A stretch of DNA of 64,000 bases. Source: Kudoa neothunni. Its lineage: Eukaryota; Cnidaria. A program made the translations under genes and the position numbers. Positions 1 to 12,437 of this stretch are shown piece by piece (within the stretch, counting starts at the first letter, position 1; each line of letters begins with the position of its first letter). Below the pieces are notes generated by a model. It saw nothing but the letters and a program-made list of their open reading frames with translations. It was not told the DNA's origin and did not search any database. The stretch is from assembly GCA_964304625.1 (NCBI GenBank), contig OZ199840.1:1364001-1428000 (forward strand), written 5' to 3'.

Positions 1-153
1 ATACACAGGCGACCTAACTTGGTAGGCCAATTGAATAAGATTTAGGATGAAAAATAGGTTCATTGTGGTAAATTTTCTAATGTAGTTGTTTTTTGCCAAG
101 ATATGAATATAAATATCTGTGTAAATCTACAAATTTAAAGAATTTTTCTAAAG

Positions 154-1737
154 ACAGTGGCTATTCTCATGTAAACGAATAACTCCTCCGTTATGGATGA
201 TATTTCAAATCTGACTACATATTTGAATTTATCTATTTTTAATCTAATTTGTCATGAAAAAATTATTTGAAACTTTTAAGAATAAAAATTCAACACTTTG
301 TCCTATTTACACTGTTTACTAATAGTAAACTCACATTTTTGAGTCTGATATTATGTAATATAAACATTTTAGTTGAAATAAAACGTAAAAACATTTACTA
401 ATAAGTAAAAACTGTTCTTTCTGTGCATTCTTGTGTCACCCACCATGTCTGAATATGCGAGTGAATCCTATTTGATTGTGGGGCGTTCTATTTCGTGAGA
501 CTATTTCTAAGTTTTAAAGAACTTTGAAATAACTGATATGTGTAGGACAAGTTTATGTATTATATTCAGTTGTAGAAAAGAAATTTAAGCTTTTGTAAGA
601 TATAAAATACCAATCGCATGGAATAAGTCTGAAAAATGGTGTCATTATTGCATCCTACGAAGCGCCTTTAAATTGATTTGCTCAAACTTCACCTTTTATT
701 AAAAAATATTATTGTACTGAAAAAATTTCGAATGTAGTTATCTTGGAGAAATTTTATGGGCCTACAGCTAAACAACCATGGCTAGTGAATAAGTTGATCA
801 ATTCTTGATTGGAGTGAAAATTGATTTCTCTGAACTATTAAAATTACACATTCCTCATTATCAGGAAGCGGATGTTTGCAATCTTACAATTAAATTTTTC
901 AAAAAATTTCAAAATGCTCAAGGATGAATTAACTGTTATTTTTACTCCAACATTGTTTATTATAATACTTTGCTACATTTCTTCGTTGGTTCACATTTCA
1001 AAGGTCAAAGCAATGGTACCCCAAAAATCGCCATTCAAAAATTCCCATTTTATAAATTTACCCATTGAGACACTACCAGAGAAATTAATGCAGAAAATTT
1101 GGAACCACCCAGCTTCTTAACAATTGATAAATGGGTTTAAATTAAGAAGTATAGGTTTACTCTTAAATTTAAACTCATAGCTTCCTGTACTCACAAATAG
1201 GCATCATAAAAAACTTTCTCATACTTCTAACTAAAGTAAAGAAATTTGTAGGGACAAAACAACGAACATTCCTCGAAATAATGGTACAATCTTATAGATA
1301 CACACGAAAAGTGGTTTACATCAATGTAAAATGGTTTGAATCAAATTAATATCCATTAATTAATGGAAATTTTGTTAAATTAATATTAAAAAATGTTCAG
1401 GTAGAAACGTACATGTTTCGTAAATGATTGGAGAAGATTTATGCTAAGTTAAACTGCATGCGCTGAGACGTATTAAGCTAAAGGTTTCTAACCACCACCG
1501 GATATGTTTTTATTTCAACTAAAATGTTCATATTACACAATATTAGGCTCAAAAATGCGATTGTACGTATTAAACATTGTAAATAGGGCTGACAAAGTGT
1601 TGAATTTTTATTCTTTAAATTTTCAAACAATTTTTGCATAAAAAATTAGATTAAAAATAGCTAAATTCAAATATGAAGTCAGATTTGAAATATCATCTAT
1701 AACGGATGAGTTATTCGTTTCCATGAGAATAGCCACC
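154..1737. mobile_element. DNA transposon with long terminal inverted repeats, family unknown
   Basis: The stretch at about 154-395 returns in reverse complement at about 1500-1737, with scattered differences and small indels. The outer ends share the motif GTGGCTATTCTCATG. Inside there is only a short ORF (872-1120, 82 codons) with no domain I recognise, so this is either a non-autonomous element or a decayed autonomous one. Inverted repeats of roughly 240 bp are typical of MULE-like or foldback DNA transposons. I could not find a convincing target-site duplication, so the outer edges are approximate. Confidence 0.6.
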
Positions 1738-1959
1738 GCCGTTTCTAATATATTTTGACGTTACATCGTTAATAAAAGCTTTTTTGGGGGTTAATATAAT
1801 TTTTCATTTTATAATATATTAGAAATAGAATATTAATGGGATATATTTCACATATTTTTAATTGTCCCAGCCAAAAAAATGAATATACTCTAATATTTTT
1901 AATAAAATCTCTGAAAGGGGTCGACGAAAAAAAGGTTTGGTGACCCCTGTGTTATAATA

Positions 1960-2590
1960 ATCGGTCCAGGGTGAGCGTACGTTTTAATTTTTTGGATAAG
2001 ATTGTCAGCGGTTCTGTTAGGAAACTCCACAAAAAACATTTTTCATTCTGACGTCCTTTCTACAAGTCCAAGAACCTATGCTCCATTAACGCCATGCCCT
2101 CTGTTATGCTTCACCTTGCCAAATTTAGACACATCAACCTCTACAATTATATTTTCTCCTCTAATGACTATGTCCTCAAAGTTTAAACTATCTGCTACCT
2201 ACCAGCTGGCGAAGATAATGACAACGATTCGTAATTGTTTGAGAAGAGTGTCCGATAATTGTGCCCAGGTTAACGGTATTTACACTCAACAACCAGTAAT
2301 ATGATAATTCCAAAAAATGATGTAGTTTAATTTTCAAATAACTGAAAAATATTGAATCAAAAATAGAAATTTCTTTTCTACACAATTTCGAACAGCATCA
2401 CCAATTTTGTCGATGTCTAGAATGGTTGGTACCATGAAACTTAATAAAGTAATTCGGTGTTTTAAATATAGCAATAGCGGTGAGAATATGGGTGTACTTA
2501 TCCTCATTGCAAAAAATATTATCAAAAGACTTCTTTGGGGAATTTATTCGCGACAGACATAACGATGAGTGGTCGCAAACCTCTAAATAG
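1960..2590 (-). pseudogene. Merlin (ISXO2/IS1595-like) transposase remnant
   Basis: Reading the minus strand, the stretch at about 2000-2160 gives pieces such as VEVDVSKFGK, NRGHGVNG and FVEFPNRTADN followed by AHPGPII. These match the first part of the IS1595/ISXO2 (Merlin) DDE domain, where VEIDESKFGKRKYxRGHRVEG is the family hallmark. The second residue of the usual DE pair is V here. Further upstream (about 2400-2590, minus) lies a Cys/Arg-containing stretch that could be the N-terminal zinc-binding part. Several stops and at least one frame change show it is dead. At its low-coordinate edge (about 1911-1950) is a hAT-like terminal sequence ending GACCCCTG, and at its other edge the pogo/Tigger element begins, so it has been cut up by later insertions. 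Confidence 0.6.
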
Positions 2591-2594
2591 TATA

Positions 2595-3650
2595 CAGTCG
2601 AACCCCCTTTATCCAAAAATGTTGGGATCTGGCATTTTCCTTTCGGATACTGAAATTTCGGGTAAACGAAATTCGGTGAATGCGCGTGTGCGGCGGAAAA
2701 ATTCTAAGTTGGTTACATACTTTATTTTTCATTTTTCAATGTTTGTTTTATATTTTTAAAGAAAATTCTACTATATCTAAGTTATACTAGTGAATACAAT
2801 GCGAAAACTCTAGTTTAAGGCACACTAGTTCCAGATCCAATGTAGTCGGCGAACGCATACTACTGATACGTGCGACCTTAACGCCGCTGCGCCACATTAG
2901 AATGGTACATTCTAGGTTCTAAAAAAGGACTATTATTATTAATTTTTTATAATTTCTTCTCAATACGGATATTGTAGACCCTATTAATAATGATGGTAAG
3001 AATAATTAAAGTAATAATGAGGAGTATTTTCTCAGAATTCTCTTTAACAATATTTAGAATTTAATTTTTAATTAAGATATGTCATATTCCAACAATTTAA
3101 TATTGTGTAATGATTGTTAAAATTCAATAAGACTTAAAAGTGGAGGTGTTATGTGCAAAGACTGATGTATGAACATTATTGAATTTAGTTAATTCCGTGG
3201 ATAAATTGGTCTAATGAAGTCACTGCTAGTTTTTGATTAAATAATCCAATAAATTTCATGTTTATACATTATTACTCATAAAGAAATAAAAGAAAGTTTG
3301 TCTTTACCAAACATTAATTCGTTCATCATGAACATGGTTGCATTTTGAACATAAAATACTATATTATCTACGTTACGTTAATTCTATTAATCCAGCATAA
3401 ACTAAAATTGAATAAATAACGAACATATGTGTCTAAAAAATAAATGTAAATGCCATTTTAACCAGACACTAATCCAGACTTGAAGGCATTTTTATCCGAA
3501 AATTCTAGCCAAAAGTTGTTTCGGATTGAGGTTGCTGAAATTTCTGTTAAACGAAATTTTTTCCTCTAGAATATGCACCAATTTCAAATAAATTAAAAAA
3601 AATAATTTGGATAGAACGATTTTCGGATAAAAGGAGGTTCGGTTCGACTG
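2595..3650. mobile_element. pogo/Tigger-type non-autonomous DNA transposon, copy 1
   Basis: The element begins CAGTCGAACCCCCTTTATCC and ends in the inverse, GGATAAAAGGAGGTTCG...CGACTG, and is flanked by TA on both sides (2593-2594 and 3651-3652). TA target duplication plus a CAGT...TTATCCGAAA-type terminus is characteristic of pogo/Tigger elements of the Tc1/mariner superfamily. There is no transposase ORF, so it would depend on an autonomous relative. A second copy sits at 19389-20443 in the same orientation with the same internal sequence throughout, differing by scattered substitutions and small indels. It appears to have inserted in or next to the Merlin relic on its left and into another repeat on its right. 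Confidence 0.75.
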
Positions 3651-3652
3651 TA

Positions 3653-3735
3653 ATTGGAAAGATTAAAGAATAGTCATGTGTTATTGTTTAGTATTTTGAG
3701 TGCAATAATCAGGTTTATTATTGTGAGAATAGTTT
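3653..3735. repeat. dispersed repeat shared with 16395-16480
   Basis: Immediately right of the Tigger copy, TTGGAAAGATTAAAGAATA and then TCATGTGTTATTGTTTAGTA recur at 16395-16480 with only a few changes. This is a short piece of a dispersed repeat of unknown family into which the Tigger element inserted. Confidence 0.6.
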
Positions 3736-3749
3736 CCAATTCATCTATC

Positions 3750-3765
3750 TATATATATATATATA
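3750..3765. repeat. (TA)n microsatellite
   Basis: A short uninterrupted TA dinucleotide run. The surrounding 3736-4490 stretch holds no gene that I can see. Confidence 0.9.
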
Positions 3766-4489
3766 AAGTTGTAGAGTAATGGGTAAGCATACGCCTCACC
3801 AAATTGGGCCTTTTCCTCATGCTCGACCTTCCCGATTTTATCCAAAACTTATTTTACACGATTTTTAAATATTTACTAAATACAGAAAAAACTCAAAAAT
3901 CATTGCCATAAAATATGACAACAACTGCTTTTTGGGACTGGATCCTGGATCGGTGGTCGGGCACGCTTATGCTCGTATTGGTTCTCCATTATTTTAGACC
4001 TTTTTAACTATTAAAACATCTTCTATTCAGATAATTTCTTTTTTATATTATTCCATTTCATAATATATAATTTTTAAATGGCAATATTTTGAATGAACCA
4101 TCAATGTTGATAGTTTCGTAATAAACTAACAAATTCCAATAGATGGCATGATAATAAAAAAAATGTTTTTTTATTCCTTACATTAAGTTAAAATAATTTG
4201 CGATCGTATGAAATAATTTTTAACGGTGTAGGCACAAGTTAACTCCTTGTTGATGAATATGGTGAGAGTTTTTAGTTATACCACACTCTGACGCTAGGAT
4301 CTTTATTTTTATGCGGTACAGTGTAATTATCAAATTTTTGAATTTATTGTGTGTTGTTTGCTATTAATTCTTGTTTTAATGCTATTTTCCACGTGAGATA
4401 CTATGGTACAAATAACAAATCAACGACAATTTTATCTTTTTTTCGCTAAACAAGGAGTCCTTAATTACGTTTTTAACTGAAAAGGGACT

Positions 4490-5575
4490 AATTCACAGTG
4501 TACCAAGTAGATGCAAGAATTGTCAGCGAGATAACACTCAAAGTGAAAATAACTAAAATAGAACATTCAATAACTCTGCGAACGATCTTTTTGACGATTC
4601 ATTGGAAAAAATTAATTACATATGCTCAAAGTTTATTCTATTCTAAATATTATATAAATATTCGTTGTTTTTTTTTAGAAAAAATTGTAGAACTAGTTTA
4701 TTGTGTCATGTCAACACATTTTTCGGCATTAATAATTCGTCGGGGAATAATTCCTCAAAATTAACAATTTCTCAAATATTTGAACTTATTTATTTATGGA
4801 ATGTTGGAGAATTATGAAATAGAACAATTATGCTCACAAGTATAAGTGGAAAGACCCTTTCGTTTTGGTTTTCGTCTCTTTCAAAAATATGCACAAGAAT
4901 TTATCATCGACGAGAAAAAATTTGGTGGGTCAATCACCATAATAGAAATTAACGAAAGTCTTATGAGAGAAGAGGGAGAATAATTGGGGTCGGTATCTCT
5001 AAATGGATCATTGGAGGAATAACGCTTCTGATGACTCTTAAGTTCCTAGTGACTCTAATGGCGACGATTCCGAGATTCAATCAATAGGAGAAAGATATGG
5101 AAATCGTTCCGATGACCCATGGGTGGTTGGAATTTGTCGATGTTCTGATAATGATGATGGCAAACGACCTTTACTCGAGTCAAGGTTTTTTATTGTGGAA
5201 ACAACCGATAAATACACCCTTAGTAATTTAATTCTACAAGAGATCAATTATGGCTCGACGATATTTACAGACAAATGAGAGTGTTACAGAGACTTGAGCA
5301 TATTCGGTTACAACCACATCCCGCATAAATCACTCACAACAATATGTCATCGATGATGGCAATCATACAAATACAGTCAGTTAAAGTCGTTTGGCATCAT
5401 CTAAAAAACAAAATACTCCGAAATATGAGTGGTATACCAAGAGCCATGCTTGAATCTTATCTGCATGAACAGTGGATTAGATCCAAATATAGAAATAACT
5501 GGGAATTCTTCGAGTTTATTTTTAACTCAATTTCCAGGATTTATTCTATAAACTCAAATATGACTGAAAATTAAT
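4490..5575 (+). pseudogene. Merlin (ISXO2/IS1595-like) transposase remnant
   Basis: Plus-strand frames give, in order: a CxxC-like stretch near 4500 (RCKNCQRDN); a segment with KFGG, ITIIEINESL and a GRIIGVGISKWIIGGI-like block near 4920-5030, which corresponds to the IS1595 motif VEIDESxF...RG...GVWVxGG; an acidic linker; and a C-terminal block at about 5340-5570 (VVWHHLKNKIL, AMLESYLHEQWIR) matching the family's GLWSHLK...LxSYLxEFMWR ending. The catalytic D of the first motif reads N. The parts lie in different frames with many stops, so it is an inactive relic. No inverted termini were identified. The longest open piece, 5344-5574, is the C-terminal part of the DDE domain and not a host gene. 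Confidence 0.6.
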
Positions 5576-5832
5576 CTTCTTTCTGTTATTGAATTTGTTT
5601 TTCTAAATCAATTATCGAATAGACCATTTTTAATAGAGTAATATTTTCTTAACCTTATTAGGTGAATATGTATAGAATATTTTTTCGCGTTAAAACTGAC
5701 GAATAAATGCCGAATTTAAAGGAGCGTTTTATTAAAACTAATTTTTCAGTTACAATAAACGATTAAGTGCGAATAATTTTTTTGGACCTTGGAAAAACAC
5801 TTATATTATGACGTAAAAATTAGTATCTGTAA

Positions 5833-5905
5833 TCTAGATATATAAAATCCTTTGTCTGTCTGTGTGTGTCCACAAGTGCGAATGCGTCATGGAGAAACTT
5901 TTTTC
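5833..5905 (+). mobile_element. Helitron-like 5' terminus fragment
   Basis: The sequence starts TCTAGATATATAAAATCC and runs into TTTGTCTGTCTGTGTGTGTC and CACAAGTGCG. The element at 49092-49798 has a related start with the same TTTGTCTGTC...GTCCACAA(G/T)TGCG block. Helitrons begin with TC and insert between A and T, as here (A before, T after). No 3' end was found downstream, so this is called only as a fragment. Confidence 0.4.
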
Positions 5906-7965
5906 AATATAGTTTTTAGTTCGCATTTGAATAGATGATACCGTTAATAAAAATCGTTCGTTTACTTAGGAATAAAAATATAATCGATGTCGTTATCAAA
6001 AGTAAGCAATTTTCCGACTGTTTACAACAATTACCAGATTAAGAGGTACCTGAATAATATTGATGTTAGTTTACTCCAGAGTGATAGAGAATTAGAATGA
6101 TCTTCCACTCATATATACGAAGAAAATCTGTTAAATTTGATATGAAATGTTTAAAAAATGTTACATATGCCTGTTCGGAGTAATTTTAAGATAAATAAAA
6201 GTATTATCGTTACATTTATAAGAGTTTTTGCATTTCCCTTAAAATTTGCAGAATATTACATTTTTTTAAAATATAGATTCATTTTTCAATCATTATAGAT
6301 ACATTTTAAACAAAAAGACTTAAATTATGTGTTTATTTAAAATAATCTAAGATTATAAGTTGGTTTCATCAAGGAATAATTTGGTAGCTATATAAGCATC
6401 CTGAAAACGATGTATGATGTGTGTAGAGTTTTCAAATAATTAAATTTTTGTGATAACATCTTAAATGAAAATTATGCTCTATTGGAATTCCTGAGATGTG
6501 AAAATTTCTATTTTTCAAATATATCGATTAGGATTGAAATTATACTCGTCTTTTCGATAAGTTTTTAATCATTTTTTGATTTTCCAAAACTTTCTTGAAA
6601 ATAGCTGACATCACTAATTCGACAAATTTCCATATTTGATGAGACAATTTTTTTAATAATGCTTAAATTCTTAGTAAACTAATTATTCCCTATCCCCAGA
6701 CCTTAAGGTTAATATTCAAATCAATACATAATTTTTTTCGCTAAAAATAATTCATTATGATATAAACGCTGTATGAAAATATTCGACACCGCATTCTATA
6801 CGTAGTTTAAGAATTTATATCCACAATTACTTTTGCACAAAATGCAGTCCCCACTCAGTAAGTGTCGTAAGTTAATGCAAAATTATTGGTCTATTTGATC
6901 TAACCGATATTTTCGCATAGTTTTCGTTAATCTAAGAATAGTTCAATACGAAGAAATTTTTTTAAGGTAATCAAACAGTACGTATATTTTTAAAAGGGTG
7001 CATTTCTGCGATAAAACCAATTGATATTTAAGCATTACTGTAATTCTTCAAACCAAAGACACCTTTACATTTTAGATTTAATCTTATTTTTTAAATTAAA
7101 TTTATATATTTTTGAACCAGTAAATATTTTTGTTAAAAAGTACGGTTTCATTTATTTAAAAATCAGGAAATTATGTTAACATAATGAATACGTAAGTTAC
7201 CACTCACAACTTATTAAAACCTCCTTAACACGCTTTATAAAATTTCAACAAAGGAGTAACAAGTAATATTTTTATTTCTGACGCATTTCAGGCCGATTTT
7301 ATTTTTTTATCGTTTGTAGATTAATAATAAATTTTATAACTAGTAGGATTAATTTTTATCGCAAAATTTTGAAAAGAAGTGAAAGTCCTATTTAAGTTAC
7401 TTAATGATATTGTTTAGTAAATAAATGAACTTTAATCGTTAATTACATTTCTCATAAAATTAAAGTCATTATATTTTTGGTCAATAATTAGTAAAATAAA
7501 CTTAAAAATACTCCTTAATTTCTCTCAATACCTCTTTTTATATTTGAATGGAAAGTGCGTGCATAATTGTGTTTTTCTAAATCATCACACTGCGAAGATA
7601 ATGACAAGCTTTAAAATGCAACAATTAAAAGAGAAAAATAAAATTTACAGGGTTTAACGTGCTAACTAGATTAAATCTAAAATAGAATTTCTCCATTCAA
7701 AAATTAAACTAAAAGTTAAAGTTTCCCATCACATAGTACCGGGAAAATCTGGCCATTAGGGGCAGTATTAGTTTACGCGCGGTTATCGGTTGTTTTGCCA
7801 CCGTGTATTCATTACTGCGTTACGTCTACATTAATAACTATTCATAAACGTCAGCAAATCAATCAGATTAATGACATATGAATTAATTGAGTACTGAATA
7901 TGTCTTGACGAAGATAATTCGTACTTAATATCATTTACAAGAGACGTTTTACATTATTGTGAACT
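5906..7965. other. intergenic, no gene seen
   Basis: About 2 kb of AT-rich sequence with no credible coding region on either strand. The last 250 bp are the upstream region of the Kunitz gene and are slightly richer in GC around 7740-7810; no defined promoter element could be recognised. Confidence 0.6.
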
Positions 7966-9354
7966 ATGTTGGTACCTTCGTTATTTTCTTTTTTCTTAGC
8001 AATTGTTACCGCTGGTGACAGATTTGATTCGCTATTTATATTTACCTATTTTGTAAAGAGAGAGCTTTACCTTCATATGATAAAGATGCAGGTCAGCCAC
8101 CAGCTTGGTTGGGGACTGAGGAACTAAAAAAACAGGCTGCCGTAGAAAGATGGTATATTGATAAAGCTGACGCAACTTGTAAACCTTTTACTTATCTTGG
8201 GTCTCTTGGAAATTTCAACAACTTTGTTTCAAGATCTGCCTGCAACGAGCATCGTATATGGCGATAAATTTATTTAAGCCATTAATACTGGAATAGTAAA
8301 ATTCAAACCTGAAGAACAAGCAGACGCATGTAAGTTAGAGAAAGCAGACGGAGATTGTAGTCTAGCAGGTGACGAAAGGCTAACGAGGTGGTACTTCAAA
8401 AGGGAACCTGTTGAAGGAAAGAAAAACTCTTGCCACAGCTTCAAATACAATGGTTGTGGTGGAAACGCAAACAACTTTGAATCAAAAAAGGAATGTGAAC
8501 AAGCTTGTCAAAGTAATTCCTTTATCAATTAATGTAGAGTTTAAAGTCAATCAAGATTATAAAAATTATTTTGTAATTACGTTAATAGATAAGGAGAATG
8601 GTGAGATAAATGATGAAAGCGATCCTAAAAAACTGACTCCAACTCCAAATGAATTCGATTGCAAATTTATACCTGAAGTAAAAACTCACGACCCCCAAAT
8701 GGGAATTGTTCCTCACAAAGACGGAAACAAATGCGTTTATGCTGCTGTTGGAAAGGAGGCCAAGAGAGGATTTTTCAATGATTTACCAACCTGCGTCAAG
8801 ACTTGCATAAGTATATAATTCAAAATAATAAATAATTAATTTATCTCAAATAGAAAATAAAGTTGCAGCTTGCAATGCTGACGGTCCATACCAAGCTCCA
8901 TCAGATTCTGATGTTACAAGCGGCGCAAAAGATTACTTCTACTTCAATAAAACCCTAGCATTATGTTTACCCTTCATGTCGAATACACCAACTGGGACGA
9001 ACAAGATTGACGATGGTACATTAAACATATTTAGCTCAGTTGAACTCTGTGCTAGTTTCTGTCCCGCGAGTATACCAATAATTACGAATAAAGTGTGATA
9101 ATATAAATTAAGCTGCTCATATTGGTCAATTAACTGCGGTGGAGGCTTGTAAACTGCCAAAAGTTGGAGAGTCAAATACCGATGATAAATACAAAATTCC
9201 TAGATATTATTATGACCACAAGAAAGTATCGTCTGGATCCGAAAACAAAAAATGCACGGCATTTACTTTTAATGGAAAAGATATGAACCTGAATAATTTC
9301 AAAACCGACGAAGATTGCACCAATATCTGTGAGAATCCTTTGAAACCCGCCTAA
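7966..9354 (+). CDS. secreted five-domain Kunitz-type protein, paralogue A
   Basis: Six exons, read from splice sites: 7966-8014, 8059-8253, 8297-8512, 8589-8810, 8854-9069 and 9113-9354, giving about 379 residues. Exon 1 is a signal peptide (MLVPSLFSFFLAIVTA); each later exon is one Kunitz-like domain, and all five introns are phase 1. Domain 2 (exon 3) has all six Kunitz cysteines, with GDC at the second cysteine, RWYF and YNGCGGNANNF; its inhibitory P1 residue would be Ser rather than Lys or Arg. Domains 3, 4 and 5 keep Cys 1, 3, 5 and 6 but lack the second and fourth. Domain 1 keeps the FKYLGSLGNFNNF-type core with only two cysteines. Kunitz proteins inhibit serine proteases or act as secreted binding proteins. 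With one canonical domain and no basic P1, strong trypsin inhibition is unlikely. The paralogue with matching exons is at 54646-56206. Confidence 0.88.
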
Positions 9355-12300
9355 TTATACCATCTACTTTTATATTATTAAGTTTAACATATTTATGAAC
9401 CTTAATATACTGATACTCTTAGTTGCCATTAATTATGAGTTTTTATGTCGTCAAAAGTACGCAGAATATCAATTAAAGCATTAATCATAATAGATTTTTA
9501 TTGAAAAAATTCTATCAATACTTCCTAAAATGGGGATGAATCAGGACTTATCTCCTAAGGATGCGAAAAATATTGCCCTATAAAACTTTGCATCAAATAT
9601 ATATCCTAATTTTTATTAAATAAATCAATTAATAGCCGAGAAAATATATTTTAGGAAATGTACCTGTGAAAAATAAATTATTGTAAAATCGTATTCAAAG
9701 CTTAGATTAATCTTCATTTATCTGATGATATTACTCCATTATTACTTGCTTAACCGATACAGTTGTTCCAATCATATTTTTAAAAATAAAGAATTAATCA
9801 AATAATGAAAATATAACTTATAAGAAATATATATATTAAAATAAAGATTATATATTAATGATCGTAAAGTTGTGGGACGTGTGATTTTAAGCTCGGTTTT
9901 TGAAATTTGAATTCGAAGAGGTTAATTTTGTTCACAGAATGTGAGAAATAAGTAGGGAATGGAATTTTCGATTTCGATCGATTTAACACTCATACTGAGT
10001 TTGGGATAAAAAGTGACCCCAGAGAAAAATTCACTTCTTAAAAGCTATATTCATCAGCATTAAAAACTCAAATTCATTGTTTTAAATCCACCTTTAAATG
10101 AGTTTGGGGTCGTTAGGAATCCAGAATAAATAATTATATTATAACATTAATAACTTGACATAATAAATTAATTTAAATATTAACTTTGATATTAAAATCT
10201 TTCCAATGTTTTAGACCCTTCTAGGATTTTCTAGAAGGATCCTGGACGGCTGTGGGCATACCATGACCCGTTGGCCCCATCTTGTCCCATGATGTTCTCT
10301 TCGGCCATCGGGTGCGATAATAAGTTTACTATAGAATTTATCTGTTTGGGATATATTTGGGATTCAGTTCCTCACTAAGATATTTTAAAAGCCAGACTAA
10401 TATTAATTCATCCGTAAACATAAAGTTTCCGCATTTTTTTATACTCAAGTTTAATAACTGTTTACGTTAGACTTACAATTAAAAACATGAATAATTAATA
10501 AATATGGCTAACAATATCTAGAAAATTAGAAAGAATAAAGCATATGAATTAATATAACTATGCGACGTCACACAAGCTATGAAAACTGTTATAGTTTGGG
10601 ATTAAGGCCGCGCAAAAGAAAGAGAACTGGAATAAAATAGACTAAAGGTAGTGATGGTATTCCTCCCAGTTAAGTCGTGTCTATGTATATCTCCGTGTAG
10701 CGTGGGCCCTGCCTCGGTCTCCAACGGGTCGCCCACCCGGGAACGACTTCCCTCTTTATTGTGAAGGATCGTGATTCTCGGATTATGACAAAAACTAAAA
10801 ACTCAATAAAATTGTAGAAGGAAACTTCTTTATTTATATTTTTTGGGATGGCGCATATTATAAACAGATTAGCCCTATTTAAGTAATAAAATTACTCCGT
10901 TACAAACTACCTGATTCAATAATCTATTGAAAATGAGCCATTTAATTCATTAGTTTGTTTGAGAATAATCAAGTTCGAAATATATTTTGCCTCGTTCTAC
11001 TATACTTACAAAACTACTTGCTCAACCAATTAAACATATGATTCTTTCACAAGATATTTAATTCTAATCACAGTGGACACTGAAAAGCGAAAAATTGATA
11101 ACGAGTTCCTTGTTTTTAATAAAGATTTGGTTGAAATGTATTTATTTGTACATACTCGCCCAACGTTGTTTGCCTTATTTATCATCATATCTGTGCAGTA
11201 CTCAACAAATTATGTATATATTTTTATTAAATTCTTTTAAAATAATTTCTTTTAGACTTGTGATCAAATTTTTTGTTATATAAATCTGTCTACGCAAACG
11301 TATAACTGTCCACCCCTGAACAAGAAGAAAATATAATGTTTAGTATCATTGAAGGAATTTCAAATGAACACGGCATTGAAAACGTAGCCAAACAGAATCA
11401 AATTTCGCGAAAATGAGATTCAAATAAAAGGATAAGATGTTTCATTTTCCCAAGAGAGCATGTAACAAACGTTCAACTTGCCACTAAAATGGTATGAAAC
11501 CTATGTTTAACCCTCATATACCAATATTTTGTGAAAATTGCATCAAAAATTATAATTAGATAATAATATTTTCCAATTTTTAATATTTTTATCGTTTGGA
11601 CGGAGAAATTTTTTCGTATAACTACTATTTCTATCCTGGGGGCAAAAACAACCCTAAACTCATATAAAGGTGAAGATTGTAGACTCACTACGAGTGTTAA
11701 ACAAATCAAATTATCTTATTAAAGCTTCTATTTATTTAGATATACTCAACGTCATCATCTAATTGGGCGGTCGTAAGTTATTAAAAGTTAAATATGTTCA
11801 AGAATCAAATCATGATTTTGCGAGCGAATGAATAAAATAATTTGAGAATATTTTGTTATGAAAAATATTTAAATTAAATTATATTCTTACAAATAATTGT
11901 ATAAATGTAGGTCATGCTCGATTTAGATGCATACGAAAATATTTCACTAACATTTTTTATTACATAAATTTATTGAAATAACCGAGTCATAACTATTTGT
12001 TTTTGTAAGCTTACCTAATTACGAACAAAAAAAAATTAATCAGGAAAATCACGTAAGAATGATTAATTAATTGTAATCAATTTATTCATCTAAACTTAAT
12101 TAATTAAATTGAAATATTCAGAAAATAAATACAGATTAAAATTTTAAAGAAAGTAAGTTTGATTAATTTAATAAATCAAATTTTAATAGAAAATTATTTT
12201 AAATATATGCATACTATTTTTGTTTACGAATCGAACTAAGAGAACGAATGCTGCAACAATATATTAAGAATTAACGCCATTGTAATTATAGAGCAAAGAA

Positions 12301-12437
12301 AAATCAAAAGTTCAATAAAGCGATTGTTCTTTTTTATATGTAAAATTTATTGTAATATTGTAGAAAGAAGAAAATTATTATTAGGAAAAAATATTAGTAA
12401 TTCAATTAACTAATAATTAAAATTCAATAATAATGAA
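9355..12437. other. intergenic, with two GC-rich patches
   Basis: About 3 kb with no credible gene. Two patches stand out from the AT-rich background: 10225-10320 (CTGTGGGCATACCATGACCC, GTTGGCCCCATC) and 10650-10785 (GTGGGCCCTGCCTCGGTCTC, GGGTCGCCCACCCGGG). Neither carries an ORF or a structure I can name. They could be transposon fragments or a non-coding RNA. Confidence 0.5.

Noticed and set aside
872-1120. 82-codon open frame inside the first long-inverted-repeat element
   Set aside because: No domain, signal peptide or homologous frame; it lies in a repeat and is not listed as a gene.
1911-1950. hAT-like terminus ending GGTTTGGTGACCCCTG
   Set aside because: The partner terminus and an 8-bp target duplication were not found, so no element could be delimited.
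2839-2898. Possible tRNA gene on the minus strand
   Set aside because: Only the A-box and a weak acceptor stem fit; the span is 60 bp, the B-box is poor, and it sits inside a transposon present in two copies. Kept only as a finding.
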